NCBI RefSeq assembly: GCF_000499845.2
Contig: NC_023751.2
Location: forward strand, 31,219,475 to 31,283,474
Length of the DNA stretch: 64,000 nucleotides
Direction of reading: 5' to 3'
Source of the DNA: Phaseolus vulgaris
Lineage: Eukaryota; Streptophyta; Magnoliopsida; Fabales; Fabaceae
How positions within the stretch are numbered: position 1 is the stretch's first letter; the number at the start of each line of letters is the position of its first letter. A program made the position numbers and the translations under genes. This document shows positions 24,553-40,174 of this stretch, piece by piece. The notes under the pieces were generated by a model. It made no database searches and had not been told where the DNA came from. It saw only the letters and a list, made by a program, of their open reading frames with translations.

Positions 24553-25679
24553 TGGTTTTTAACCAACATCATAGTTTTTGAAAAAAAAATACTACTTAGG
24601 TGAAAAAAAAAAAAAATACAAAGTGAGCGAATAATCTCTAGATATTAAACTTCCAAATCGATTAGGGAACAAAACAAAAATTGAAATCTCTAAATCCAAA
24701 ATCAATTCTAAAACACATACTATCAAAAGGGTGCTGAGTTGAGAATTTCTCACAGTATGAATGTATTACTTAAAACTAACAAAAATGCACTACATGCTTG
24801 CTGATCACCATGTATCTCCACAAGGAACAATTTTACGTTGCTCAATTTAATCACCAACACAGCTTTCAAGACAAGTTGATCACCCCAAGAGTTTCATCAC
24901 TTCCTCCAACCTCATTCACATCCCTCTTCATTTCTTGCATAATTTTCCTCTCAAACCTAAAACAATTGTGTGGTTCTCACTCCCTCACATAAATAAATGT
25001 TGTAGTTACTCAGGATGAAAATAAAATTCTTGCTCCTTAATAATCTTTACTCAAGTATTGATCATAAATGAATAAAATGGAAAGCGAATTAAATTGAGTC
25101 CAATGCAATAATAACCTTCATCACCTTGAATTTGTGTGACTCCCTTAGTTTTTTTTTTTAAGTAATATTCTAGGATGGTAGATACACACTAGAAACTGAA
25201 GTCATACAATACAATGTAGTGATAACTGGATTTGGATGTTGCCTTTAGCAATGTAGTTTATCTTGAAGAATTCTACAATTAGCAAAATTTACCAAAATAA
25301 GCAATACTGGATAAATTTTTATTTTACAGTTATAATTTTTTTCATTAGTTAATACCAAAAATTACAATGGAAATAATCACTTCATCCCAAAGAGGGTGTA
25401 GACACCATAGAAAAGGGAGGTAGAGTAGGAGAGAAGAAGTGATAGATATAAAAGGTAATTTGACATAAAAGAAACAAATGAAAAAAAATGAAACGTGGTG
25501 CAAGGAGGTGTGAGAAACTAAGTGAAAAATTACATTACATGTAATATGCATTCATTACATAAATGCCCCATTATAAATAGTGAAACAATTCATTTATCCA
25601 CCATTCATCTTTACCATTGAGTAAATTTATTTTATTAATCCATTAAAAAAATATAAAACAATTGTTTTAAATCAATTTT

Positions 25680-26111
25680 CGCTACAAGAAAATCATTAAA
25701 TAATAATCTAAAATGATTAGTCACAAAAAATAATTAGTCACTATATTGACTAAATTAAAAAATTATTGATATCTAAAGTGATTTTTATTATTAATAAAAA
25801 ATTATAAAAAACTTCTAAATTAGTATCTAAATTAGCTATTTAGCTACTAATATTTTAGATTTTAAATTAATCTTTATAAGAAAGTTATTGGTATTTAAAA
25901 CACTTTCTATTATTAATATAAAGTAGTTAGTAACTAAAATTTGGTAACTAATTTAGATACCAATTTAGAAATAATTTTATAATTTTTTATTAATAATATA
26001 AATAACTGATATCAATCTTTTTTAATGTCTAAAATAATATCTAATTTAGTGAATATAGTGATTAATTATTTTTTATCTCTAAAATTGTTATTAGTTATTT
26101 TCTTGAAATGT
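25680..26111. mobile_element. CACTA-type foldback MITE, copy A (3' flank of the kinase gene)
   Basis: About 432 bp. It begins CGCTACAAGAAAATC and ends CTTGAAATG, degraded forms of CACTACAAGAAAA and CTTGTAGTG. Flanked by TTT on both sides (25677-25679 and 26112-26114), a 3-bp target duplication. The interior is one long imperfect palindrome of TAGTTTCTAAATT, TTGGTATCTAA and similar words. It lies 0.6 kb downstream of the kinase stop codon. Confidence 0.75.
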
Positions 26112-26703
26112 TTTTTCACTTAATTTTATGGATGATTACTTAATGATTTATATATTATTCCTCAAAATCTAATATCCTCTATGGATGATCAAACTTAATC
26201 TGACCATTTTTTTACAGTTAATTTTAAAAAAATTACCATTTAATTTTTTTTTTGAAAAACATATTTTTAAATTCCGAGTGTAAAATTTACTTTAAAAACA
26301 TTTTTAAAAATTTACTATCAATCTTTTAAAATTATTACTTTTATGATGGATCGATCCATAAAAAAATTGTTAATAGATTAAGTGAATTAATTTTTTACTA
26401 AACGAAGATTTGATTAATTTTTCAAATAAACTTTTAGTACACAACCGTCTAAAATAATAAAATTAGTTACTAATTTAAGTGAAGACTAATTTGAAAGCGT
26501 TAAATACCAATTTTAAAAATCAATTTATAAAATATTAAATTTAATTAATATAATGATTAATTATTTTTTATTTTTAAATGAATTGATATTTGATATATAT
26601 AAAAAATTAATAAATTTTTGATTTAATTTATTATAATTGAAATACAAAATTGTAGTAGCTTTTGTGAGTCCTAAGAATGGAATAGGAACCTTTGAAGAAA
26701 GAA
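26112..26703. other. 3' flank of the kinase gene
   Basis: About 590 bases, strongly AT-rich, with a fragment similar to the MITE interior at about 26455-26600. It should contain the 3' UTR of the minus-strand kinase gene. No coding signal. Confidence 0.6.
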
Positions 26704-29700
26704 CTAGTCTCCACTAATCATCAATGACTGAAAAGGTTCTCTCTTTATTTCTACAAATGTGGAGAAGTCTTTGCTCATAGGTTGTTTCCATGGTTCTCCA
26801 TCCATTTGCATGAATGCATCTTTCCATTCCCCTCCTCTCACTTCCAATCGAATTGCTGATGCCTATAAGTCGTTATCTAAACTCAATTTCAATCAATTTT
26901 TAAAAAATCACATATATCAAACAATAATAATTACATATATCAATATATCAAAATTATCATTTAGAACAATGATAAAAAAAATGCTAATTTTAAATTATAC
27001 CGTTTCATCGTTATTAGTTTCACCGTTATAAATTAGTTTAGGATAAACCCTAAATCCTAAACCCTAAAATTACTTTTGTCCTAGATGTCTTTCTCTGTGT
27101 TAGCTAGGAGAGTTTTGTATAAGTAGAAGACTTGGAAGTAAGTCTAATGAGAAAGGTTATGGTTGAGTTCATGTATAAGGATTGAATCATCCCTAAAATG
27201 ATTTTTATTTATTTATTTTTTATTGTCGATAAAAAAAAATCTCTTATAAATTAGTGAAAATAAATTGATATTTTTTTTAATTATCAAAATAATATTTTTT
27301 ATTTCTTATATGGTCAAATTACTCTATAGGACTATGTGGGAAAAGATGATAAGATATCTCCATTCAACAATCATAAATTATAAGATGTTTTGTTTGTTTT
27401 ATTTGGGCATTTCATTAAACTATATGGACATTGTATAAAAATTTTAAACTCGATATGTTAAAAGATGGAATTAAAATATTTTGTTTCCATTTTTGTTTCT
27501 TTTTTCTATTTCTTTAACAATTTTTTGCTACTAGTCATAAATAAAAAAAATATAAGTAGCACATATATGTATTTAAATTATAGCTTAAATTTATGAAAAG
27601 TTAAGGAAAAGAATTTGTAAAGATGTGTGGTACCTGGGCTATATGCTTTGCAGAAATCAAATCAACCATAACAAATGATGCATGCCATCCTTGTTTTAGA
27701 CCAAATATTTCTACAAGTCCATCATCAACGTTTGCTTCTACGAAACCTCTCTGAAACACATTAAAAACTGTCATCAAAACTGCTGATTTTTTTTTTATAA
27801 AAAAAATAACAGGTTTTGTATATTACTATAAAATTTGGTATTCCAAGTAGGTTTGTGCACATCAAAATTCATCTATCCTATGCACCATATTAAAATACTA
27901 TAAAAGAAAATAAAATATAAAACAAGGGGTGGAAAAATGTTATCTTATGATATACAAGAAAAATCCAAAACAATTAGTCACAAAATGCAGTATATTAAGA
28001 TATCTTATGATTATACATTATATATATATTGGTAAAGAAGAAAGTGTTAAATTCTTCTTCATACGTTATTAGATTATTAAGCCTTCGTTTGATTCCACGG
28101 CTCACCCTTATAAAGGATAATGATTAAAAAAAACGAAAATTAGAGAAAACATCCCTTATTTAATTCATTTTATTGGCTTATAAAAATGAAAATTAAAGAG
28201 ATGAATATACCTTCTTCCGATGACGAGAAAAAAGAAGAAAATCAACATAATTATACACGTAAAGAGTTTTTTTTTATCATAATAACACATACCTAAAAAA
28301 TAATTAAAAAATAAATAGTAATTATTTTAATTTTTATGCATTTTTTATTTTATTTATTTAAAAACCTTATTTTTTTAAAACTTTAATCCACTTTTTTCAC
28401 TTGTTCACTTTTCTTTATCAAATTTATTAAACCAAGCAAACAAATGTTATTAAGAAGTAGATTTTAACATTAACCAGAGATAAATACATTTCACAGTATA
28501 TAAGTGAATGCAAACCTTACCTTGTAAGTTGGGTTTATAAGGTTAAATTAGACTTAAAGTCTACTCCTTAATATGATATTAAAGTCATTTATAATCTATC
28601 ATAGCAGTGTTTGTTAACCTAATCAAGTTATGCACTATTGGAATGCTATCAGACTATCCCTAATATATAATTCTACGTACAAGTTGGAGGATCTCAACAT
28701 GAGGAAGGTGTATTAGAAATTTCACATCCATTAGAAATAAAAACATTTCAGAGATAGGTGCAAACCTCACCTTATAAACCAATTTATAAGGTTGAGTTAA
28801 GCTTAAAGTACACTCTTAATAAATGTTTCATAGTCTATACCAAATCTTAATTTAAATATAAAATGGTTTGTGCTTAAAGTTAGAAATGAAAATGGAGAAG
28901 ATTACTTTTTTTTACCATGAAGAAAATGTAACGTTTATTTTAGTTATTATTATCCTTTGTTTTGTTTTAAGTTGACGAACTACATGCAAATACACACGTT
29001 ATTTAAAAATTCCAAAAGCCATAAATATGACAACATTTTTAAAATATAAAATTATTTATATAATGTATAGGTTACGGTGATAGCAAGGGGAAAATTTGCA
29101 ACTTTTGAGTTTTGACTAATAAGCTTTAAAATAGATTTTAAAAAGATTTAATTAGTTTTATTTTCCAGAAAAAATTGATTAGAAATTGAAGACTTAAACA
29201 TTCATGGTAAAAGATTAAAAAAAATTACCTTTTTTAACAACAAAAATTTAAAAACTTAAATTTGAGTTAAGAGCACACAAGACCTACAAATTGATTTTTT
29301 TCCCAATTTTTTGTAATATTTCAATTCTATTCTTAATTCAGTTTGGTTCAATATAAACTTCTGAAGTTCATATGAGATTGAAAATAAATAATTTATATTA
29401 TTCGATGAGAGAAATGAAAAGGTTGCTCGTATATTACAAATTTAAGAAATACTAATATTTTTGTACATATTAATTTCATTTACTTTTGTTAAAATGAATT
29501 TTTATTCAAATTTTAAGATAATACAATTGATTTTTTTTCATCAACAAAATTATTGTTTAATCAATATAAACATGAATTAAAATAATGTTTTTATTTATAA
29601 GTTTATTCATTAACTAAAATCCTTTTTTTTGTGTGTTTTCAATAGGTCCACTTTTCAACCTAGTTCTCCTACGTGGCAATTGCCTTTTACATCTCTATAT

Positions 29701-32700
29701 TTTATAAATCCACCTCATCCATTATATTCTAACCATAAAAATAACCTTTCAAAATTTTTAGGTTTTCTGAAACGTATTAAAACACTTTAAGGTTACACAT
29801 TTCATGAACATTTTGGGAAAGTATGTTTCGAAACAAGGATTTTAATATCTCTCAAAATGCATAATATTTTGAAATAGATAAATATCAATTTCGAATTATA
29901 TATTTCTGATGACATTTGAAATACTCATTTTAAAATATATTTCCAGAATATTCCTAGAACGTGTAATCAAAACTTCGTTTTGTTGAAAAGTATTTTACTT
30001 ATAAAAAAATTAAATTATTGTTTTCAGTTTTCCACGATAAAAAGGCACGAAAAAAGTTTACCTGTTTAGTCTCTCTTAGTTAAATATAGGATAAAAAATT
30101 ATTTTGTAACAAAGTATGGTACTTGATTTAATTTCCCTTTTATCACATATGTAAAAATAATGCAATTATACTTTCAACCATAAGTTCAACATAGGATTAT
30201 CAAAGGAAAGTTCAGTTGAATACCTTTTCTAAATACTCAGGTGTGAGGTTACCCCATGGATTTCTACCACTTCCATAACTATGAAGATTTAGAGCAACTA
30301 TTGCTCTTACACTGAAACCAAAGGACACACAACCATGTAAAAAGAATGTTATCACACTAATTAAACTACTTTGAATTCAAAAAACAGAAAAAAAAACAAA
30401 GTTTGAATGTGGAATGAATACACATCTATGGGCTACTAATATGCTAAAGGATAATTATGCAAGTTTTAAAACCCTTTTTTTATACTAATTAATATGAACT
30501 AGTAAAGTTATAGATATAGGCAACTAATATAGATATAGAGGCATAAGTTATACTAATGATTACTCCGGTGTATTGGTTTGATTAACTTCTATTTACTAAA
30601 AAAAATTAAATAATAACTAAATTTGGAGACAAAAAATAATTAATCACTATATAGACTAGATTAGAGACTAATTTAGAGACTAAAAATTATTCATATTTAA
30701 AGTGGTTTCTATTATTAATAAAAAAAATTAAAATGATTTCTAAATTGATATCTAAATTAGCTACTAAGTTTTAGTTACTAATATTTTATAGTCTAAATTA
30801 GTCTATAAAAAACTAATAGAAACTAATTTAGAATATAAAGTAGTAAGTAATTAATGGTTAGATACCAATTTAGAAATTATTTTATAAATTTTTATTAATA
30901 ATAAAAACTGCTTTAGATACCAATAAATTTTTAGTTTATAAAATGGTTTTTAATTTAGTCAAATAGTAACTAATTATTTTGGTCTCTAAAATTAGTTTCT
31001 CTTTAATGATTTTCTTATAGTGATTACTTAGTTTATTTTTAGTTGTGAAAGGCTGGAAGATGTTGTGTGTTTATTGTTTTGCAGGGAACATAAAAAAGGA
31101 GGGAGGCATGGGTAGGAAGTCAATAGTAGATGGGAGATAAAAGAGAGTAAATGTGTAAGAACAAATTAATAGAGGAAGAGTTAATCAATATCAAATATGG
31201 TAACTCATTTCATTTCTTTGACATAACGGATACAATTTTATTATAGTTTTGGTTAGTATTTACGTCAACTTATATTAGTTTTATTTTTTTTGTAATTGTG
31301 AAATTTTGGATCATGCATGTCTATATGAAAGATATATGTAGTAGGATTTATTTTTTAATGGACTAATATTAATAGTTTTTTTTATAAGAGTTGAAATATT
31401 TCTTAAATACTCTATTTATTATTTTTTTTTATAAAAAAACTAGTAAAGTTTATTTAATGAAATATACCTTGTAGGAACTGGAACCTGCTCCCACTCTGAG
31501 CTATTGATCTTTTTGACATGCATCCGCAAAATGTTCTTTAATCCCCTATTGTAAGATATTGTTGAAGAATTTATTATTAGGAACTCAATAAATAGTTAGT
31601 TATTTGGTAATTTGTTGATCTTTAGCACTAAAACCAAGACTTTGATACTTTAACCTAAAATTGAAACAAAAAAAAAAACTATCATGTAACCATGTTCTTA
31701 AAACATTTAATGGACTCATAAAATGCATGCGAATTAAAAATATGATGGTAATGCGTGAAAAAAAAACTTTGATGGTAAAATTCCCGAAAGATATAATGGA
31801 ATAATAAAATGTGTAAATTGTATTTGTAATATATTACTTTTGAATTTGTAATATATTACTTTTGATATATAGAAATAATTAATCATAACTATTTTCCTTT
31901 ACAATCCTTATGGAATTAAAAGTAATAATTATTTTTAATATTGTGTTAATTTTTTTTTCTAATCCTTGTTTATATATAAAATGATAAATATGAATAATTT
32001 ATTTTGTAATTTAAAATAAAAAATTATATGTAATTGTCTTATTTAAATATTACATTATGAAAATGTAATAATTATTTAACAAAAATAATGTAAATACTAC
32101 TTCTGATAATACATCAAATTTTTAAAAAAAGGTGTGAAATAAAACTATATATCAGTAATTATTTTATTTATATAAAAAAATAAATACATTATTTGAATTG
32201 GTAATCCTAAATAAATAATTTTTTATTACCTTTATTATCTTTACTGCTATTCTTTTACTTTTAGTGTTAAACTAGTTATTATTAATAGTAAGAACTGAAA
32301 ACAATAATAAGCAAATCTTGTCGGGGCTAAAAACTAGATAAAGACATATTTGAAAATACTTGTAAAAATATTTAAGAAAGTTATCCACCTAAATCTTAGA
32401 AGATGTATACATGAAAATACTTTAAACTTGTTTTCTAATTCTTTTATCTCAATAAAAAATTGTAGTAATTTTTCTGTTACACACTTCATTTAATGTGTTT
32501 TAGATAATGTTATAAAAAAAAGAAAAAGATAAAGAAGCATGCATGCACTAGTAGATGTATCTGACCTTAAACCTGGATCACTAGTGCATGGTGTGAAGAA
32601 CCATCCTTGAGTACATGAGTAACCAGAGTATATAATCTACAACCAAAACAACACAAATTTGTTGCAATCCTATATTTATTAGTATTATTCAATCTTTGAC

Positions 32701-35700
32701 ATCATTAATGGTGTGTGTTGGACTATGCATAATATAAAAATAATTTTTAAGTAGTGTTTATAAAAAATGAAAGCACAAATAGTTCCACAACAAGGGTACC
32801 ACAAAATTATGAAAGTTATTGAAAAATAATGTAAATAGAAAAAAAATAAATCACACGAGTTCAATAATTTGAATATATAATATTCTTCGAGTTATTGCAC
32901 CAACTTTATATAATGGAGTTTCCTGTGTATCCTTCCTCACGACATGTTATGTAAATATACGAGTGAAAAATGAATGGATTGCTTAAATTTTGATTTGGGT
33001 TACTAAGTGATTTATTAGTTTATTTATATTCATTAAAATTTCATTAAAAATGTCTAATCCATTCATGCAAAAGATCTTTTAAAGAAGGGATATATGGATA
33101 TTCAATCCATCCATAGATTTTTAAAAGTTATGATTATTTTAATTTTAAAAAATTAAAAAAATTTGAAAATATACTTTTAATTCAATACTATTCAAAGTAT
33201 TTTAGTGAAATTTTAATTAGAGTATCTTCTTTATTTTAGTGAAGATATCTTTTACTTAATCACAATCAAGCTAATTACAATTAGGTTAAAATTGAGTTTC
33301 TTTCAACAAATTTTGCACACTCAATCTTGGCCAATCGATCTTTCACCTAACTTAAACTAGATGGAATCTCTTTAAATATCTTTTGCATATTAAATTTTTT
33401 ACCAATAGATCTTTAAACTAACCTGAAAGTAGAGTATGATATGTTTATCCTTAACTAGTAAATTCAATTAATATGATAAGGGTAATTACATCCTGACGAA
33501 GGATTTTCAATTTAGTCTTAACTAAGTATCTTCATCTAAAAAATATGTTGATAGATTTCTCTTAAAAACTCTCTAAAAAAAACATTGGAATTTGAAGAAG
33601 ATTACTTTTATAAGGGTAATTATACTGTGATAAAGAATTTTTAATTTAGTCTTAACTAAAATATCTTCATCTCAAAATATGTTGATAGAATTCTCTACAA
33701 ACTCTCAGAAAAAAAGGTGTTAGATTTGAAGAAGAGATAGCAAAACTCTATGTATCTCACAATCACATTGTGTGAAATGCATCTAACTATTTCAAAGCTA
33801 ATAAGAAAACAGATAAAAGTGATTTTCTCACGAACACCACAACAAAATGGTGTATTGGAAAGGAAAAATAGGTCATCAAAACTATGTTGAATTATAATTC
33901 AAATCCTATGGGTAACATGCTATTTACAAAATAAAATATGTATAAGACCTATTTTGAATAATACCTACGAATTACGAAAAGAAAGAAAATCCAACATATT
34001 TTATTTCCATCATTTCAGATATTAATGTTTCCACCAAGGACAAACTTAGAAATTTTGACTTCATAAGTGTTGAAAAATTCATGCTTAATTATTCAAAAAC
34101 ATCTAAAGCATCCACAATTCAAAACTAAAGGACAAAAATTGTGGAATAAGCCATTGAGTGAAAACATGTTGATAGAACTCTCTTACAAACTCTCTAAGAA
34201 AAAATGGTTTGGGATTTGAAGAAGAGATAGAAAAATTCCATGTATCTCACCAACACATTGCGCGAAATGCATCTAACTATTTAAAAGCTAATAAGAAAGA
34301 ACCCAAATCCATTTCGGTACCTAAGAAAAACATTATTTCTATTGTATATGTGATTAATAGAAGGAAAAAGGTCCTAATCATGGTACCTAGTAATGGGTGC
34401 TCATGACATATCACGAGCAAAATGTTTATGTTCCTATACCTTCAAAAATGTCAAGGAGGAAGCATGACATTTGGAGGAAATAAAATGGAAGGTAATAAAT
34501 ATATGGATGTAGGTGTGGATCCAACTTTTTATTTTAATAATGTTATTTTGGTAAAAAGGTCTTGGACACAATCTATAGAGCATAAGTAAAATGGGTGACC
34601 GTGGGTATAATATTTTCTTTAGCAAAGATCAATGTGTGGTCAAGGTGACAAGAATAATATATTTTCTACTAAAGGACAAGGAAATTTATACAAGTAGATA
34701 TGCATGAGTTATCCAAACAAAAGTTCTCTTTCAGGAAGAACATTGGGTATGATATAAGAAATGTAACGATGGATGCTTGAGATTAACCTCAAAGCAATAG
34801 AAGTTAAACCTCATAAGAGAATTAATCAATATGTCATTCAAGGACAACTTTCTCTGTGAAAGATACATAAAGGAAAAAACAAATAAAAGTGGTTTTCCCA
34901 CTAACACCTCAACAAAATAGTGTATTGGAAAGGAAAAGTAGGTCATTACAAGGAATGACCAAAACTATGTTGAATTATAATTCAAATCCCAAACACTATG
35001 GGTAGAGGAAATAAATATAACATGTTTTTTTACAAAATAAAATCTATATAAGAACTATTTTGTAGATGACTTCCTACAAAATATGACAAGAAAGAAAATC
35101 CAACATATTTTATTTCCATAATTTCATATGCTAATGTTTCATCTTGAACACCAAGGAAAAACTTGGAAAATTTGACTTCATAAGTGATGAAGAATTAATG
35201 TTTAATTATTCAAAAACTTCTAAAACATACACAATTCAAAACTCAAGGACAAAAGTGTTGGAATAAGCCATTCATATATGATTCAATGACCACAAACCTG
35301 ATAAGGAATTAATATATCTAAACACTGTGTTTTCTAAGTTGTAGGTTGACAATTGCAAGATGAAAGCAAAAGACTTGTCAATTCAACTAAAAAAATATTA
35401 GAAAGCATCTAACAAGTAACTAGACGACATCGATAGAATGGTTGACTCTTTAGTGGATGATGTTATATAAAGGTGCGAACCCATAAATATAAACTCATTG
35501 CTAAGGAGATATCATCCACGTTAAACTATCTTTGAACCCATAAAAAAGAGTCAAAACAAGATCCATATTTCAAGGAAACTTTACATTCATATCCTAGTTG
35601 GATAAAAAACCATTTACAAAGCTCTAGATGATCATGATTGGATCCAAGCTAAGACGAGCTTTATCAATTCTAAAAGAATGACAATTGGAATATAAATGAA

Positions 35701-38700
35701 GAAGGTGAGTTTCTTGTAATGAAAAAGTGTGCCCTTTGAATAGGTAAATATTGTGATAAAGTTCTATACGATGTTGGACATAGAACCTAGTGATTTTTTA
35801 ATAGAAAAATATGATACACAAGAGTGTTTATCATATATACTCTTTATTGTACCTTATAAAAAATATTGCATTGAAACAATAATCTCCTTAAAAGGAGAAT
35901 AAAGATCAGGTAAGCACAAAATTAAAAATAAAACAAGAAAAGAAAGACAAAAAGAAGGAACAAAGAAAAAAAAAGAGTTTGTTTATGAAAAATTACAACA
36001 CTAAATAAATTTTTAATGAAAATAAAATTAATATATTTGAAAATTTCTAGCACTTTAGATTTCTCTTTCATTTTTTTTTCCTTTCCTTTAGATTTGAAGA
36101 CTTTTTCAAAGAAATTTGGGATGGAGTTTAACAAAACAAGGAATCAAAGTACCTTAAAGGGTTTTTGAACTCTCCATGACATAATTGATGCAAGGATTGG
36201 AAGAACTTCATGAAATATATAGTCTTCAAACAAAAGAGAATAATTCTTTGTCATTTAAACTTTCCAAAAATTACTTATCATACTTGGTAAACCATTCAAT
36301 TAATTATAAGTGTATTCATCATATTAACATTCTTTTGCAAAATTTAAAGTAAAGTTTTATGAAAAATAATTTGTAAAGATATTTTAAACCTAGAAATTTG
36401 GGATTTGAGCATTGATTTCATATATGATCAAGGCATCGTATGCAGCTTAATTAAGTTTGAATGTGTTTATAACTTGTTAATGGCTAGAAAATTCATATTC
36501 GATTTTGGAAGATGGATAAAATAAAATTATATTTAATGTTTCTTCTTATCTATAAGTAGATATGTTGTATGTGAATTTATGGTTAAATTCTCTTCACAAG
36601 GGAAAGATAATGAGGACCTCAAAAGAACATTAGGAATACTAGAGAATTATTTTTTCTTTCAACCAAACTATGTTTAAGAATTTCTTCTATTTTAATGCCT
36701 CCAAAGCCCATGACATCATTTTATATTCCATGGTTGGATTTGATACCTTGTACATGATGAAGGTTGAGTCTCTTATTTTTGTAAACTATACCAATACTCT
36801 TTTTCTCGTGTAACAAGTTAGTTAGACACAACAATGAGGCATAATTTTAAATATTAAAATTTAACATAATTAACAATACATTATTGATATCCATAAAAAA
36901 AACTTTAGGCCTAAAATGAAACACTTTAATAAGGTAGCAAAATTGAGGTTGAAAATACAATATCATAAAATTAAACTCATAAAATAATATTTTATTCTTC
37001 ATATCACATAGTAATTCATTTAAGAGTAAGTTTTTATGTTTTTTTTTTAAAAAAAAAATTATCTTTGTCCAAAACATTAAAAAGATTTTTATCCTCTATA
37101 AAGTTATTGATGAATACATTTTTTTATAAGTGTTGTTTTGTGTCATCTTTGTCTAATAGACCATCTAATGACATGCATCTAATTGGAGCATTTGATACAC
37201 CATATTTAATGGTTTGCATTTATCTTCTAAAGCTTCAACATCTATTCATTATTGTTAATGGATGATAATTTTTTAGTTAGTTAGGATTTGTACATTTTAA
37301 TTAGTTATATTATAGTTAGTCTATGTACACTCTACATTATCTTAGTTGAATGAACAACATCATACATACGTGTTTAGATAATTCATATTGACCATACATG
37401 TAATTCTTTTATTTTTTTTTCAGTTTGAGTGTGTTTTGTCTATAAACTTTATGTAATCACTATATCTTGTTCTAGTATGTGTTCATCAAGAGCAAGTGTA
37501 TAAATATATCTTTCTTCTATTTGTATCAAGTATTTCTTTACATATAGTTGTTCAATGTTCGTTGGTCAATCAGTGCTCTTACATGTTTATGAGTGAATTT
37601 CTTAATTTCATGCCCAACAAATTCTGAAATGTGGATTTTGGAATTTGGTGTACTTTCCATATGTATCAAATAAAAGTTGGTTTGAGACATGATGAGAGAG
37701 TTGGTAGTAATATTCTAATAGGCAATTTTATGGGTATCGGGTCTATTAAGATTCATATGCAAGAGAGATTAGTGAGGACACTGTCAAACATTTGTAACAT
37801 TTCAAAACTAAAAAAATATTGATTTCAGTGGGAACATTGTTGAGATCCTAGACGGTCTAATCCATATACTCAATCTAGACGATCTTTATGAGTTTTAATG
37901 ATAACAAACACTAAACATGATTTAATTATTTAAATACAACTTTACCATCTAAATATTATAATGTGTGTTTTCTGTTAGCTGAAGGATCTCTAGACCATGA
38001 TAGACAATGTTGCAATGGTCATCTAGCAAAACCTATATAAAGGATTCTAGATGAAGAAGAAATTTTAACAAAAATCTTCAACTTTTTCTATCTTCTAGTG
38101 CTCCTATAGTGCCAAGTGTTTTTATGTAGGTGATGAAAACCATTTTAATTCTTCACATAGTGAAGTAATCCTTGTGAGCTTAAAATGTTCTCTATTTGAA
38201 AGTATTCTTGTTTCATTCTATGAGGTCTTAATCACATAGGGAGGTTAAGACGATATGACCTGGAGTGGTTTGTGTACTCATTGTAACCAAGAGTGATTTG
38301 TATACTCATGTAAGCGTTAATTTGATTAGTGGAATCTTTTGAGAAGTTTGTTTAAGGGAGAACTAGATATAGCCCGCGAGTTTGGATGAACTAATATAAA
38401 ATCTACTTGTGTTGTTTATGTTGCTTGTGTGTTAGATGGTCTAGTATAGTTCTCTATTAAAAGAGTTCAGACTATATTCAATTCCCCTTCCAAAGTCAAA
38501 TGTACCAACAAACACAAGATGCAAAAGGGTTAAACATCTTTGATCTCTCTATTTGTGTTTGATAATGCTCCATGACATATGCCTCTAGCCACATAACTAA
38601 AAAATGGTGTAATTTTTATGCAATCGTGGCTTACTGGGTAACAATTGTATGGAGGCTCTATAGTTTTGTGAGCACTATGTCTAGTTAAAGAATTTGATAA

Positions 38701-40134
38701 ACAATGTTTGGTGGTTTGTGTTTATCTTCTAAATCTTCAAAGTATACTCATTCTTGTTATTAGATGATTATTTTGTTTAGTTAGTTTGGTTTTTTAGTCA
38801 TATTGTAGCTAGTCTATATATACTCTAGCCCATCTAATTAATTAAGCAATATGAATAACTTCATGTGTTTGTATAATTTGTATTGATCATCCATATAATT
38901 TTTTATTTATAGATTAAGTGGGTTCTATCTATAAATTGTGTAATAACTATATTATATTCTTGTATGTATTAATCAAGAATGAGTTTCTAGATATACTCTT
39001 TTTCACATCATGTCATATTTTTATATCTTTCTTTACATATTTCTATTAAATGTTCACTAGCCCATCTAGTCTTCTTACGCATTTTTGTGGGAAATTTTTT
39101 ATCAGATATCCACCATTTTTGTTGTTGTTGGCTCTGTATGGCTTGACTCTTGAAAGCTTCACTCGATCAAATTGACAAGTTGCCCCGATATTAAAGATGA
39201 CTTTATTTATATTAAATTGGATCTCAATCACAAAAAAAATACACGTGTCTCAAATTAAGCATGACTTGATCCTATACACATTGGATCTTTTCCAAGTCAC
39301 TCTCAAATTCTAATATTCCTTGTTATTTAGTTGACTCTTCTACATTCCATAATTCTATCTCAACTACACAAAAGGATCTTAGATTTTGAAGATTGCCCAA
39401 CTTTATTAAAACTAAATTAATCACATCATTATTTAGTGGATATGATCTCAATTCTTAGTACATTGCTTTATACTTGAGACTAAACATTTGAAATATGGAC
39501 AAATATAAATGAGTGATCTAATAACTACATCCCTTATAACAAGGAATAAACATTTGAAGCATAATAAAATATGAGAGATCCTATAAAAAAAATTTAGATA
39601 AACTCTTATATTATCATAAAATTTTAGCTTAAAATCTAATATAATTCCAAAAAAAGTATTAGCTTATAGGATGATGATTTTCAAACTTACCAAGTTTACA
39701 TCGATTAAGTATTACCTATGTAGGATCTCAACAAGCTAATCATAATATATATATATATATATATATATTTTACGATATATCTCTTTATTTTTACATCATG
39801 TACACTTTCTAACTTTGTCTACAAAACATATTCAATATCTTGTAAGTGTTAATAATTTATACCTTATTTGCAATTGGACCTTGTGCAAGGTAAGGTTTGT
39901 CATTTCGAAAATTATGAAAACCATAAGCTACTTGAGCATCCATTCCTATAAATAAAAAAGTTATATTAATATTCATAAATACAAATTACAGATATTAAAA
40001 AAATATTAATTCTAAATCAATTTTCAAGTCATGAATGCATGAGTTTGTTTGTAGGAATTTAGAAATTTTTGTTTGCGAAAGATATATTTTTTTTATTCAT
40101 TATTTCATTATAGTAACATAAAAAATCATTTGAA

Positions 40135-40174
<40 letters not shown>

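Larger units (their letters stand above)
21335..25679. other. Intergenic region downstream of the lipase gene
   Basis: About 4.3 kb without a recognisable gene. The first hundred or so bases should hold the lipase 3' UTR. It contains a ~50-bp direct repeat (21990-22040 and 24302-24351), an (AT)17 tract, a purine tract and the 24395-24552 hairpin. The part at 22900-23100 repeats TTGCTTGAG and TGAGTGAAAA words, a style seen in some legume LTRs, but I could not assign it. Confidence 0.6.
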
